Source of the DNA: Anthopleura xanthogrammica
Taxonomy: Eukaryota; Cnidaria; Anthozoa; Actiniaria; Actiniidae
Reading direction: 5' to 3'
Length of the DNA stretch: 64,000 bases
NCBI GenBank assembly: GCA_964019055.1
Contig: OZ025212.1
Span: 11,623,391 to 11,687,390, forward strand
The position numbers and the translations under genes are program-made. Positions 23,007-34,209 of the stretch are shown piece after piece. Under the pieces are notes generated by a model. It saw only the letters and a list, made by a program, of their open reading frames with translations, searched no databases and was not told where the DNA came from. The number at the start of each line of letters is the position of its first letter. Within the stretch, counting starts at the first letter, position 1.

Positions 23007-24494
23007 TTGAGTTTTGAAAACATGATAATATATAGATTTAGGCACTGCCTAAAAGCGGAGCTCCCATAAATAGTATATTTAGTGCTAAAAACGTGACAAT
23101 TGTGTGACGCGGCATAACGCTGGTTATAGCGTTACCACTTCGTTTGATTTTACCAGAATCCAGGAGGAAAAACTAAAAGAAAAACCATTATTTTAAGCCT
23201 TCAAAAGCATTACAAAACTTTTCAATTCGAAGAATAATAATTATAGATTGTGCAACATATGAATACATGTATAGAACAAAGGATTTTATTCAGCAAATCT
23301 TAGTAATCAAAGTTGTAAGTTTTTTAGGTGGAAAGTGAACTTCACTGAAAATTGTCGAAAAATATTACTGATAAGCTTAAGCTTACATTCACTTGAACTT
23401 CACATGTAAAAAGAGACATATTCATTAATGCAAGATAATAATTTTCTTTGTTAGTAAGTTGGTCTTTGAAAAGTTTTTTTTTCAGATTTATTCTTAACTT
23501 TATTATCGAGCGAAATATCTTACAAAAACATAAGCTTATCCATAAAAAAAAAAAAACAAACTCATCATTTTTGCGATTGTGTAATAGTAATAGCTGGAAA
23601 AGCCCGATAAATAGCAAATATTGGGTGTGATATGTATTCCTTTTTCATATTTCATTCAACATTAAAATAAATTATCTATAAAAATGTCAAAATATTCATA
23701 TGATTATGAAACTGGAATCTTGTTTTGACTTCGCGTGAGGTTCGCTGGCCGTCAAATATATTTTTTCAAAGAACCAAGTCTTTTTACTAAGTCTTAGCCT
23801 TTTTTCTTGAAATGGGATCAAAAACAAAAATCAAAGCTTCAAATATCGCTTTTTTGGTTCACAAGTAATGAAGAAAAAGATGATAAAAATCTAGAATGCA
23901 GTAAAAACGACAAACTATCCAAGTTTTTCTGACAATGTTTGCCGAAGCAACGTACGTCCTCCGTCCTTGGCTTTTCTGAGAGTTTCTCCAGCTAGTTTAC
24001 ACATTTTTTGTCGATTTTTTTACGAAATATTAGTTAACATTAATGAATTTACCTTCTATGAAGTGTTTTCTACGGAACTGAAATATCATTCTTGCAGTAT
24101 AATCAGGTTTTTCTGGTCTACAGGCCACTTTTTCTCTCACTGAAGTTTCAGTCACCAAACTTCACCGTAAGATTAAGAATCTTCCCTCGCTTTCCCTCGC
24201 TAAATCTTCTTTAGCAAGTCGCTAAAGTCGAAAAATTGTTTTTGTTCAATTTAAGACAGACATGACTTCGATTAAACGTATTTTTCGCATTGAAAAAATA
24301 AGAAAAAATACTTCTTGATCCATCTTTGACTACATTATTGCAATTTTTCTGTGCATTTGTGAGTAAGCAAAGCGCGCGGGAACCCTGTGCAAAGTGGTAC
24401 ACGGACGGACGTATGTATGTATGTATGGACAAGGTGATGACGTAATCAAGCCATGAAAAATCAACTCGATGGATTACCATTTTTTCTTAAGTAT

Positions 24495-24545
24495 GGTGCT
24501 CCGCTCGCGCGGGCCTTCGGCCCGCGCGGGAGCTCCGCTATAAAA
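24495..24545. other. GC-rich perfect hairpin
   Basis: CGCGCGGGCC and GGCCCGCGCG are perfect complements around a TTC loop. They are flanked by GCTCCGCT and GAGCTCCGC in AT-rich surroundings. The tetranucleotide GTAT repeats just upstream (24412-24425). It may be the core of a dispersed element. Confidence 0.6.
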
Positions 24546-24943
24546 TTTTGTAGCTATTGGCACTTTGATTTAAGACGGAAAAGTCTTTATTGTTTCCCAT
24601 TTTTAAAACTGAAACAAACATTCAGCTGTAACGAACAGTAAAAGATCTTTCAAAATTTAAAAGCTTATATAATTATTTGTAACATATATTTGTACTCAGA
24701 TAATTTGGACACTAATATTGAAGGATACATAAAATCAGAGACTTTCATGAAAAAAACAAACATGTAGCATCTTCAACTAGACATTTCATAGCAGTAGATT
24801 TTTTCTCTTTATGTCTGCCAGTCAGGGACTGTCTATATTTTCTATGCTTTATACGACTATTTATAGCACCCTTTAATAAATAACAATTAAATGCGTCATT
24901 ATATTGGTCTGGTTTTCTAGACCTTTTTAACTTGGTAGTAATG

Positions 24944-25487
24944 GTTTCCCATTTTAGACCACGTGTAATTCTCATTTCTTCGTCTGCGTTTCATATGAGA
25001 AGACACATGAATATGGATACAACTCAAACAAATAATCTTATCATTCAAATTATTTTTTACGTCATTTTGATTGGCCGAGGGAACTGCAAAAAACTGCCTA
25101 CAAATAACGGTCTGCTCATGCGCATTACGGTGAAAAGCCATTTTGCTGTAAATAACAGTCTGCTCATGCGCAGTAACGTTGTACTTGACAATGACTCGCT
25201 TCCCTTAAGAAAATGAACTGACTTCTTTGTTATTGTTTGACTCATGCGCACAGCCCCTCAAAGATTAGAAAAAATAATTTGAATGATAAAACAATTATTG
25301 AACTCGGTTATTGTAAAATATCGAGAATTGTAAGTGTCTTGCAAGCATTTATTTGCCTCTGCCTTCGGCATCGGCAAATAATTGCTTGCTCGCCACTAAC
25401 AAATCTCGATATTTTGCTCAACCTCGTCCAATAATTGCTTATTATTCTCAAGAGAAAGACGCGTGGTCTGAAATGGGAAAACAGTAT
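24944..25487. mobile_element. MITE, about 540 bp
   Basis: TTTCCCATTTTAGACCACG at the left end faces CGTGGTCTGAAATGGGAAA at the right end. The interior has ATGAGAAGACACATGAATAT, also found in the related element at 37870-38026, and AAATAATTGCTTGCTCGCCA, shared with 15090-15120. It is non-coding. Confidence 0.8.
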
Positions 25488-25538
25488 GATCATGCTATAG
25501 GAAGTCTATTTTGGTTTTATTGAATATTCAATTTTTAG

Positions 25539-28500
25539 TTAATAAAAGTTTCTAGTGACTTCTCTGCTGTTGGTTGGTTGAATCGGTCTGAAGTTGTCAC
25601 ACAACTGGCTACCATCACGGCTTTGGAGTTGTCGGAACTGGCCAAGCTGAAAGATAAAGCGTTCACTATGTAAAAACGTTCAGACACTTATTATTATTAT
25701 CTATAAAAGTATTTATATCCATTTTCTGTGATAGAGAAATATTACTCATAGCTCGTGAATAAGTAAGAATCATAAGAGTGAAGTCACTTAACTCGTGAAA
25801 CAAAAATTGCTTGTTAAAGTGTAATAGTCAAATAGACACAAAAGAAAACAATGGAATAAGGGTCTACTAAAGTGTATCAGTCTAATATCTATCTCACAGG
25901 TTTAGTGATTTCACTCTATGGATAATAACAGACACTAATTTCATTGCTTTCTTTTGTTTCACTTTGACTGTTAGTCACTTGTCATACAACTAAAGATATG
26001 ATAACAAGCGGTAAGCTAGTGTGGGCTGCGTCGGTGTTTCTAGTGAAACAGTTGTGATAAAAAGTTAAATTTTTACACCCTAAAAAATAAAATAAAAACT
26101 TCTTTTACTCCGACGAAGGACTAGCGTCCGAAACGTCAGTAAGTGATCTCTCTTATTTTTTACGGTGTAAAATTTAACTTTTTATCACAACTGTCATACA
26201 ACTATACAACTGCAGTGGCGCAGCTCAACGAGGTCGAAGTGAAAGCACGAGGAGAGGCCTCTTGCAGCCGCTATACAGTCCATGTATGACACCGGAGCAC
26301 AGCTCTAACCAGTTTGAATTAGTTAGGGTCGGTTTGAAAGGAGGGAGGAAAAACCGGAAAACTGGAAAAACCCTCGGAGTCAGAAAGAGAACCAACCAAC
26401 TGAGCTCACATGGGGAGACTGGGGATCGAACCCCGGACTTACCACCGCGCCATCCTGACTCCCCTAGAGTAGAGTCTGTTAGGTCTCTCCCTTGATTGGA
26501 GGCTTTTTCTTCGTTGTTTTCCCTCCACAAAACTCTAAGCCGAGCCCTGAATTTAATCAGCCCGGAGATTGTTTCGGGTATCGATAAAAAATGAAAGATA
26601 TATTTAAAGATACCTGTTGGATTGATATACTCAGACGTGTTTTCAGTAATATCCAGGTAACAGACTCGTAACATGGTGGCGTGGTAAGAGAACCCTTGTA
26701 CGTGTAGTATAGCGGGTTTGCCTGAGTGAGTTCTGGGATAAGCTTAGTTAGCTCAATCTTCTCATCATAATCCAATGGCACAGATGAATCTGAAAAAGGA
26801 ATAAAACGAAACTAAAGAAAGACGTTTGCGCGTGTTGTCCAATAACTCAAGAGCGTTTTAGTGAGAAAGGACAATTTTAAGACACGACAATAGGATAATT
26901 TAAAACCATTTCATGCGCCATCTAATGCATTAATAAAGAATTAGTATTAAGTTTCAAGAACTCTTTTTATGTTTGGCATTTTGTAAAGTCTATTTGAGAT
27001 AAGTTGGGAATAAAAAAAATTACAAAAAATTGGCATGATTTAAAAAAAAATTGCATACAGACTTAGAGCATGCGCAGACGTTTTTACTCTTATTTTCAAT
27101 AATGTCGAAGATATTGATAATTAGTATAAATACAAAGGTGATTATACAAAATCGCGCGCTCTGATTGGTTTTCTATCTCGGATTATCAGCCGATAATCAC
27201 CTTTTCGGACAAAATGGCTGTCAGCGTGACCGTCGCGCTTTTAAAAAATAAAATATTTTCACTTTCAATGTTGTTTCCTTCTTTCTTTTTTGAAATAATC
27301 ACCTTTTTATTTATACTAAAACAATTATTCACCTCAAGCTCAGTGGTTATCGATGAATATTTACCTCGCAGCTCGAAGACTCGCCGCTCGGTAAATATTC
27401 ATCGATAATCACTTCGCCTTCGGCGAATAAATGCTAATTGATATACCTGGTTTTGTGATGTTTGGCAGGAAGCTGATAAGTCGCTCAAGAGTGGGATTGA
27501 CATATAATATTATGCCTCCAAAATACTTTGAATAGATTAAGGAAAAAACATCAGTAAATAACGTTAACAGCAGGCAGGTGGACAGACTGACAGACTGACT
27601 GCTACCCTAGGTTATTATACTTACATCGAACAAGGTGGCTATGATTGTAACACCATCAGGTTGGCTAACAGCTTCATTAATATTTTTGTACTTTTTATTG
27701 TAGAAAATCATTTGCATCTGAAAAATAGAACCAGTTGTTGTCATGGTTACCGTGGGATGCATCCTCATGCACCACAGCAGTCATTCAATCAGAAAGTAAA
27801 TTTTTATACAGCTTGAACCGACAGGGCTGAAAAACGTGTGCGCATGCGCCAAATTGTCAATGAAAAACAAACATGGCCGCTTGAAAACTTCGCATCAAAC
27901 ACTCAAATTGGTCGAGGTTTTCAGGGAAAAGCGTTTTAGTACAAGTATTAGGAAAGTTCTACATACAATAAAAACAGACCTTAGGCATTGGTTAATAGAT
28001 TAAAATGCAGTTTTTTCTTAACTTTCAAGAAATGAGCTTAACTTTTGGACTTTTGTAGCTGACTTTGAGGTTTTTTCAAAACCATAGGCATTTATTATAG
28101 GAAGCAGGTGAGCCCGCGATTTTACCCAATACCGCTGGCTCGTTTTTCAGCCCTGCTGCTTGAACCCTTTTATAAATCAGTTACAGGAAGCCCAAGTTCG
28201 CGCTCTTTGTCAGTACGTTACACTAAGTTAATGTATGCGGTTGATAAATTATTGCTTCCTGATGCTTTTAGAATGTATTTTTATGTAGAAGTTGAAAAAT
28301 GACATATGGTGCAACACTTTTTAATCTAAATTTCTTTTGTCTTGTTCTTTTGTAGAAACGAGTTTTACGGTGCGAACACTCGAGCCATGAACACTTCAAG
28401 TTTTTTTACATTTTTTTCGTAACTATCCAATCAGCACTCTCCATAGAAAAAGGGATCAAACATTGTTTAGGCGTCATCTAATCACAACAAACGGCATAAT

Positions 28501-30761
28501 TCATGTGATTTAGCAGTTCATTAGCTCATATGAAAAAGTTAAAAAAATAAACTTCTAAAGATTTTCCTTTGTTTGTTGTGATTGGATGGCGCCTAAAAAT
28601 ATTTGATTCCTTTGTTCTTACGGAGAGCACTGATTGGGTAGTTATGAAAAAATGTCAAAAAAGCTCGAAGTGTTCATGGTTCGAGTGTCCGCACTATAAC
28701 ACAATCGTAGCCTTTTTAATGAAAATAGCGAGAAAGAAACAATTATTCATCAAATAAAAAACGAGCTTGGGATCCCTGTGGTACCACAATTTGGGCTCCC
28801 TGTGTAGAGAGTGAATTAAGAAACTAAAACGATAAATATCAGTTGATGGAACGAGAGCTACCTCTGCAGATGCTGGTTTAGTGTTTAATGTATGTTCCGA
28901 TCCACTTCCATCCATACATCCAATATGAAACTGAATACTGGACAATTTATAGGTGCCCGAATCTGCTGGTCCTCCTGATAAGAACACCGCCCCTTCCTTC
29001 TCATTAACTGTGAACTGAACAGCGCGTCCAGTATTCGACAATACTCCAGTTACTAAACCAAGTGAATTATCAGACTCCATGCACATTGCTTTGGAGGCTA
29101 TTTTATATGGTGTGGCTTGAGGAAAGATGTCGATCGGTGATTGGTTAGTCCCTTTGCATTGTACAGACATTTTCTCCCACTCATCGGGACCATAAGCTAA
29201 AGAGAAATAATGAATAGGAGTTATGATAGTTTGGGGGAGATGTTCCTTTAGATAGACAGACATTTTCTCCCACTCATCGGGACCATAAACTAAAGAGAAA
29301 TAATGAATAGGAGTTATGATAGTTTGGGGGAGATGTTCCTTTAGATAGACAGACATTTTCTCCCACTCATCGGGACCATAAACTAAAGAGAAATAATGAA
29401 TAGGAGTTATGATAGTTTGGGGGAGATGTTCCATTAGATAGACAGACATTTTCCCCCACTCATCGGGACCATAAACTAAAGAGAAATAATGAATAGGAGT
29501 TATGATAGTTTGGAGAGATGTTCCTCTAGATAGACAGACATTTTCCCCAACTCATCGGGACCATAAACTAAAGAGAAATAATGAATAGGAGTTATGATAG
29601 TTTGGGGGAGATGTTTCTTTAGATACACATACAAATAGAGGGTTTGTTTGATGTGTTGTTCTCTCTCTTGCCACGAGGGTTTTTCTCCGGGTTCTCCGGT
29701 TTTCCTCCCTCCATAAGAATCAACATGTGAGTCGAGCGTTTGTGATAAGATAGTACACACATCAGCCTGCTTTAACAAATAAAAGATCATCCTCATCCTC
29801 ATCCTCATCCTCATCCTCATCCTCATCCTCATCCTCATCCTCATCCTCATCCTCATCCTCATCCTCATCCTCATCCTCATCCTCATCCTCATCCTCATCC
29901 TCATCCTCATCCTCATCCTCATCCTCATCAAGCGAAATTGTGTGTTAAATGTGTATAAAGAAAGGAAAGCTTACCTTCTGTTCCGGACACTCCGTAACCC
30001 CATGTGGGACCTCCTGGAATCAATTAATAAACTAAGTCAGTCAATCGAAGTGCGCATGCGCATACGGGATGTACGTCATATATGTGTTCTGAATTCATCA
30101 TCTCCATGTTGCAGAACATTCATTTTATGCATTCTGTATGCTAGATTTAAATTTCATGAAAGACTTTAATACACCCCTTGCAGCACGTCGGAATGCAGCT
30201 CAGTTTGAAGGACAAAACAATAGCTTTTCAATTCTCAGGGGTTTGAAATTCTTTTGTTTTGTCCTCCAAATATAGGGGTCTATACAACCTTGCTGGTACA
30301 ATATAAAGGTCAAGATAACCGGTATTACCTGTTTTAATCTTGTTTGTTGATATTGATCCAGTCACTGACGTGACTTTTACTATTGGCCCAGTGTTGGTTG
30401 TTACTATTGACCCAGTATTGTTTGTTACTTCTGGCCCAGTGTTGGTTGTTACTACTGATCCAGGTTTGCTTGTTACTTCTGGCCCAGTGTTGGTTGTTAC
30501 TACTGATCCAGGTTTGCTTGTTACTTCTGGCCCAGTGTTGGTTGTTACTACTGATCCATTATTGTTTGTTACTTTTGGCCCAGTGTTGGGTATTACTACT
30601 GGTACAGTATTGTTTGTGGAAACTATTGATACATCCTTGCTTGTGGCTATTGGTCCTGTCTTTTTTGTGACTCTTGCCCCAGTAGGAAGAGCTAGCAGGG
30701 TAAGGCTCAATAAGGCCATCAAATTATTCATCATATTGATATGTAACTGCGAAGAGATCAA
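25539..30761 (-). CDS. Carbonic-anhydrase-related protein CA-D with Thr-rich N-terminus, 7 exons
   Basis: Exons in minus-strand order are 30761-30329, 30013-29975, 29196-28862, 27717-27625, 27525-27447, 26789-26614 and 25646-25539, in consistent phase, giving 420 aa. A start at residue 10 or 11 ([11 protein letters not shown]) would put the signal peptide at the very N-terminus and is likelier. Exon 1 then encodes about 100 residues of Thr/Val/Pro/Asn repeats ([15 protein letters not shown]), a mucin-like stalk. In the CA fold, canonical HFH is replaced by QFH (Gln246, His248); His259 in GSEHT remains; the shuttle position is Arg215 (SNTGRAV). Loss of one zinc ligand and the shuttle predicts no hydratase activity, as in vertebrate CA-related proteins. 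The exon at 29196-28862 equals exons 3 and 4 of the paralogues joined without an intron. Confidence 0.87.
26049..26194. mobile_element. Fold-back element, 146 bp
   Basis: ACAGTTGTGATAAAAAGTTA and AATTTTTACACC are mirrored at the right by GGTGTAAAATT and TAACTTTTTATCACAACTGT. The centre has CTCCGACGAAGGACTAGCG. It lies in the last intron of CA-D. Confidence 0.85.
26225..26475 (-). mobile_element. tRNA-derived SINE in CA-D last intron
   Basis: On the minus strand GGATGGCGCGGTGG matches a polymerase III A box and GGGGTTCGATCCCC matches a B box. The pyrimidine-rich tail GAGGGTTTTTCCAG and TTTCCTCCCTCC follows. The A-to-B spacing is shorter than in a tRNA gene, so this is a retroposed SINE and not a functional tRNA. 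Confidence 0.7.
27121..27437. mobile_element. MITE-like element, copy 2 (CA-D intron)
   Basis: It is nearly the same as 3922-4249 but lacks about 10 bp after CAAAATGGCTGTCAGC. It ends nine bases before the exon boundary at 27447. TTGATA borders it on both sides and may be the target duplication. Confidence 0.88.
27820..28157. mobile_element. hAT-like MITE, about 340 bp
   Basis: CAGGGCTGAAAAACG at the left is exactly complementary to CGTTTTTCAGCCCTG at the right. GCTTGAACC occurs just outside both ends (27811-27819 and 28158-28166). CAGGG termini and a target duplication of 8 to 9 bp are typical of hAT elements. No transposase is present. Confidence 0.75.
28370..28694. mobile_element. Inverted-repeat element in CA-D intron
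   Basis: GTGCGAACACTCGAGCCATG and AACACTTC are mirrored by GAAGTGTTCATGGTTCGAG and TGTCCGCAC. A second inner pair surrounds TTGTTGTGATTGGATGGCGC. It is non-coding. Confidence 0.8.
29165..29632 (-). repeat. 93-bp array repeating the CA-D exon 3 acceptor
   Basis: About five units start at 29165, 29258, 29351, 29444 and 29536. Each holds the pyrimidine-rich TTATTTCTCTTTAG acceptor and the first 12 codons of the exon ([12 protein letters not shown]). The real exon starts at 29196, inside the first unit. 93 bp is a multiple of three, and in the exon frame the unit is open throughout (31 codons). Confidence 0.95.
29640..29715 (+). mobile_element. SINE tail fragment
   Basis: GATGTGTTGTTCTCTC, ACGAGGGTTTTTCTCCGG and TTTTCCTCCCTCC match the tail shared with 11620-11680 and, inverted, 26340-26400. 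Confidence 0.5.
29788..29929. repeat. (CATCCT)n hexanucleotide repeat
   Basis: About 23 units of CATCCT lie between CA-D exons 2 and 3. The Met-Arg frame on the minus strand is only the repeat read through. Confidence 0.97.
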
Positions 30762-32007
30762 AATACAAGGGCATCAAGATGAAGTGCTGTTGAGGATTAT
30801 CGGATATCGGATCGAATTTAAATCCGGGACCTTGTGTCGGCGCGCAACAAGAAAAAATTACAAATATGGAGAAAATCTAATGTGTTAAAAAACATCAAAA
30901 AATAAAATAGCAATGCAAAAGTTGGAGATTCCTTATTTTTATATTATTATTGTGTGCTCCGTTTGTTTTACAGCTCTGTAAGGTTCAAAACTGATGATTT
31001 TATCTTTATCGTTTTATTTACTCATTTGAATTTAGAATATGGTTGGCATTTAGCGTTGCTCATCTACAAATGAAAACTACAATGATGAGAGCCATAAGTG
31101 TGACTTGGTATAATCGATGACAAAATGATTAAGATAAAGATAAAATTAATATAATAATCCATTTATCAGTAATAGAAATCATTCCATTCCAAGGTCAAGA
31201 TTAATCAAATTGACCTTACGTGATGAAGAATTTCTCAGAGTATTTGCTGATTACTACTACAATTTTCTCATCATCAGTATGGTTGCTTGCTCTTTTATTT
31301 AGTACTAGAGAATTGGCTTTGAGGAAAACCTGTTATGACTACAAAACATAAGAACCAATCTAAGAAGCACGAAGACACGCGGAGTCACTGTAAATGCCTG
31401 ATGGAATGACCAAAAACTTGTAGACGCCGACCACAAGAATCAGAATTCAAGCAATATTATCAAGTTCAAAACATAAATAATCACAAATACCTTCATTTAA
31501 TCCAGTTGCCTTCAGTACTTGATATTTCTTGGAGTTCCCCTGAAGATGGGATAAAATCTTGGATATAGTACAATGACAAGTAGAAACTCAAATCGCCCAG
31601 ACTAAACAATGGGCCGAGTATCAATGTGTAACAAGCATATCAGAGTACAGTATAGAAACCTGCAAATCTTAACAAGGGTCACAGATGATAACAGGTGGGC
31701 TGATCATCTTGCTGTCTCATAGCAATATTAGTTTCATCATGACACAATGTCAGTAAGCTTATCAATTATTCATTTTATTACACCCATAACAGATTCAAAA
31801 TTTTGTGTAAATTCAAAATACTATTAAAAGAGATATACATATAATGGATATATACAAATAAAGTCGACAACTTTGAGTATCAATCGTAACTCTTTTCTAA
31901 CTAATACGAGGAAAGGTTTCCATTAGATGAAAATATTTAACTTTTATACAGGATTAATTTTGAGGGTTGATTGGAAAGTATTTTCGTAGTGATCGAAAAA
32001 TGCCCAT
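30762..32007. other. Intergenic between CA-D and GPCR-1
   Basis: AT-rich sequence with the presumed CA-D promoter and the 3' flank of GPCR-1. I see no repeat, RNA gene or convincing frame. Confidence 0.5.
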
Positions 32008-33051
32008 TCAAGATCGCTGCGAAGATTCATCTGTTATACCGTTTCTCCGCAAACAAAAAAATCCCAAATATTTGTTGTACTCTTTCCTGAAGGACCTATC
32101 GAGAGCACCGTATATGAAAGGATTGATTGCAGACGAAGTGATTCCGAAAAACGTGTACATGACGTAAACTTGCCGAGAAGCCGACGGAAACCCACGAACA
32201 AGGTCAATAATGTCGATCACTATGATGGGAGTCCAGCACAACACGAAGCCAACAACTGTTAGGAAGACGGTGCGGGTTGCTCTGATCTCCTCGATGCTTG
32301 GGCCTGTTGCTACATTTGTGTTACCTTTCTTCATGTTCTTTATCTTGGCTTGGTGATTTCTTATTTTTTTGAAGGTGAGGCAGTAACAAACAATTACGAT
32401 TGCCATGGGAACACAACAGTATAGCTGCACCAACAACGTAGTATAAGACACTACGTTATCTTGATAGCAAAACGCTTTTCCTGGATGAAATTTGTAGGTT
32501 TTTCCAGAAGCTATGTAAGGAACTGGTTCCATGAATGCCAACAGCCATGAACTTAAGATGATAATCCTGGTGCGACTCTTCGAAAAAAACTTTTGATACG
32601 AATTTGGACGTACCACTTTGAGATAGCGGTTAAACGCTGTCAATGCCATGGTCCAGAGAGAAGCAAATGCTAATGCCATGATGATATACCCATCAAACTG
32701 GCACATGACATGACCGAAAGGCCATCGACTAACTGACAGTACTGCTAGAAGCTCCCATCCTGTTAGTAGAGGTAAACAGAGGTCCGACACTGCTAAAGAT
32801 CCAATGAGATAATAGGTCATTCTATTCTCATTGCGCTTTTTGTACACAATCCTTAATACTAACGAGTTGCCGATGATGGTAACCAACATGAACGGAATAT
32901 ACGATATTAGTTCTACCGCCTTCAGCCCGGTACTCCGGTTCTTAAGCTCTTGTGAAAGAATCTCCTCGTAGATAGGGGCTGCTGTTGAATTCATTTTGAA
33001 CGATGCTCCAGTGGTGGAAAACACTTTTCGTACAACTCCCGAGTTTACCAC
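32008..33051 (-). CDS. GPCR-1, single-exon class A (rhodopsin-like) receptor
   Basis: This is a 347-codon intronless receptor. The real start is probably the Met at 32994 (MNSTAAPIY), which gives an N-terminus like GPCR-2 to GPCR-4 and carries an N-glycosylation site. Seven hydrophobic segments are readable. TM1 has GNSLVLRIVY, TM2 has LAVSDLCLPLL (the conserved Asp), and TM3 ends FNRYLKVVRP, with NRY in place of DRY. TM6 has CWTPIIVIDIID and TM7 NPFIYGALD. A Cys before TM3 (MCQFDG) and one in the second outer loop (AFCYQD) can form the usual disulfide. The ligand cannot be told; the general look is of amine/melatonin-type orphan receptors. It is on the opposite strand to its three relatives downstream. 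Confidence 0.92.
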   Translation of the reverse strand: MVNSGVVRKVFSTTGASFKMNSTAAPIYEEILSQELKNRSTGLKAVELISYIPFMLVTIIGNSLVLRIVYKKRNENRMTYYLIGSLAVSDLCLPLLTGWELLAVLSVSRWPFGHVMCQFDGYIIMALAFASLWTMALTAFNRYLKVVRPNSYQKFFSKSRTRIIILSSWLLAFMEPVPYIASGKTYKFHPGKAFCYQDNVVSYTTLLVQLYCCVPMAIVIVCYCLTFKKIRNHQAKIKNMKKGNTNVATGPSIEEIRATRTVFLTVVGFVLCWTPIIVIDIIDLVRGFPSASRQVYVMYTFFGITSSAINPFIYGALDRSFRKEYNKYLGFFCLRRNGITDESSQRS

Positions 33052-34006
33052 TAGCTATGAGTCACAATAAAAGTTCTTGCAGCAAATTAACAGAACGAAA
33101 ACGCAGTATATTTGTTTGAAACGCGGTTCTTTTTGACGGTTTGACATGCAGTGTCATTGCAAACGTGTTACTGACACAAAATGCACCAACTACTGAACCA
33201 ATAGCAATTATGTTGGCTGTTTATCTGCAAATACACCTGGTGTTTTTTGAAAATATTAATTGTTATCCGTATTCATCAGTTTTACACACTTCTTGCATCT
33301 GATTGGTGGACAAATAATGAAGCAGTTTCACATGAAGTTAAATATATAACCTGCAAGAATTGGAGAACGGCCTGCACTGAAAATATTCAATGCTTTGGGA
33401 TATAGATATTCTTGTGTTTTTTTTTTTATGAAATGAAGGTGATGAGGGGTTAACGTTGACGCTTTTTTATTATTTGGATAAGATGATCACTAGGAAATAT
33501 GTTAAGTAAATACGACCAATAGTTCTACGAATAAATCATTTTTTTCAGGCTTCGATTATGTACACCTGTCTGTTATCCATAGGTGCCCTGTGAAGATCTT
33601 AATGATCAATAGTAGTTTTAAATTGCAAAGCACCTAACTGAACAAGAGGAATTGGTTATCTATGAGAAATAAAACTGTTTGAGCTATCAATATTTAATGT
33701 TACAACAATAGACATTTTTCAAAAATGGCGGCCGAAAATTCAAATGAGTTTTCTCGGGCGATACATAACACCTAACTTAATGAATCTTTGTAGGGTTCAT
33801 GTAGTAAAGTGCAGGTGCTCTTTCTAGTGCTGGTATTGGTTTTTCACTCAGTTTACTATAAAGTCATTTCGATTTGCGGCTGTTATTTTTAAAAAAAGGT
33901 CTATTATCTACCAGAAAAATATTAGGCTAAAACTTTTGCTACCTTATGACATTATTTGTTTTGTCATTTTTTCATTAACAGCATATAGTTTCAGCTTTTT
34001 TTTATT

Positions 34007-34209
34007 TTAAGGTGGCTTCCTACTATAGAAAAAAAAAACATGTAAAGGATTTTAAATTATACTGAATTCTTTAAACTCAAACGTAATGCTCATTTCAAAT
34101 CTGGAAAAAAGGGGTATTCCGAGGTCGTTTTTGAGATATCCACGATTAACGATTCACGATATTCACGTGCGCAGTAGCTTAATTTTTCTATAGTAGGCAG
34201 CCACCTTAA
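34007..34209. mobile_element. 203-bp MITE with TTAA ends
   Basis: TTAAGGTGGCTTCCTACTAT then AGAAAAA at the left faces TTTTTCTATAGTAGGCAGCC then ACCTTAA at the right. The TIR is about 27 bp with one mismatch. TTAA at both edges fits piggyBac-type target use. Confidence 0.88.

Larger units (their letters stand above)
22317..25538. other. Intergenic between CA-C and CA-D
   Basis: It holds a CCCCGT hexanucleotide repeat (22947-23006), a GC-rich hairpin at 24503-24533 and a MITE at 24944-25487. The remaining AT-rich sequence has only short frames without recognisable domains. Confidence 0.6.

Noticed and set aside
26421..26459. Functional tRNA gene
   Set aside because: A and B boxes are present, but the spacing is too short and no acceptor or anticodon stem can be built; a SINE tail follows.
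3966..27408. Similar small plus-strand frames at 3966-4220 and 27214-27408
   Set aside because: They lie inside the two copies of one MITE and differ in N-terminal frame; there are no domain or translation signals.
30340..30888. 182-codon plus-strand frame of Val/Thr/Leu repeats
   Set aside because: It is the antisense of the Thr-rich first exon of CA-D, whose minus frame has a signal peptide and a donor in phase with the CA exons.
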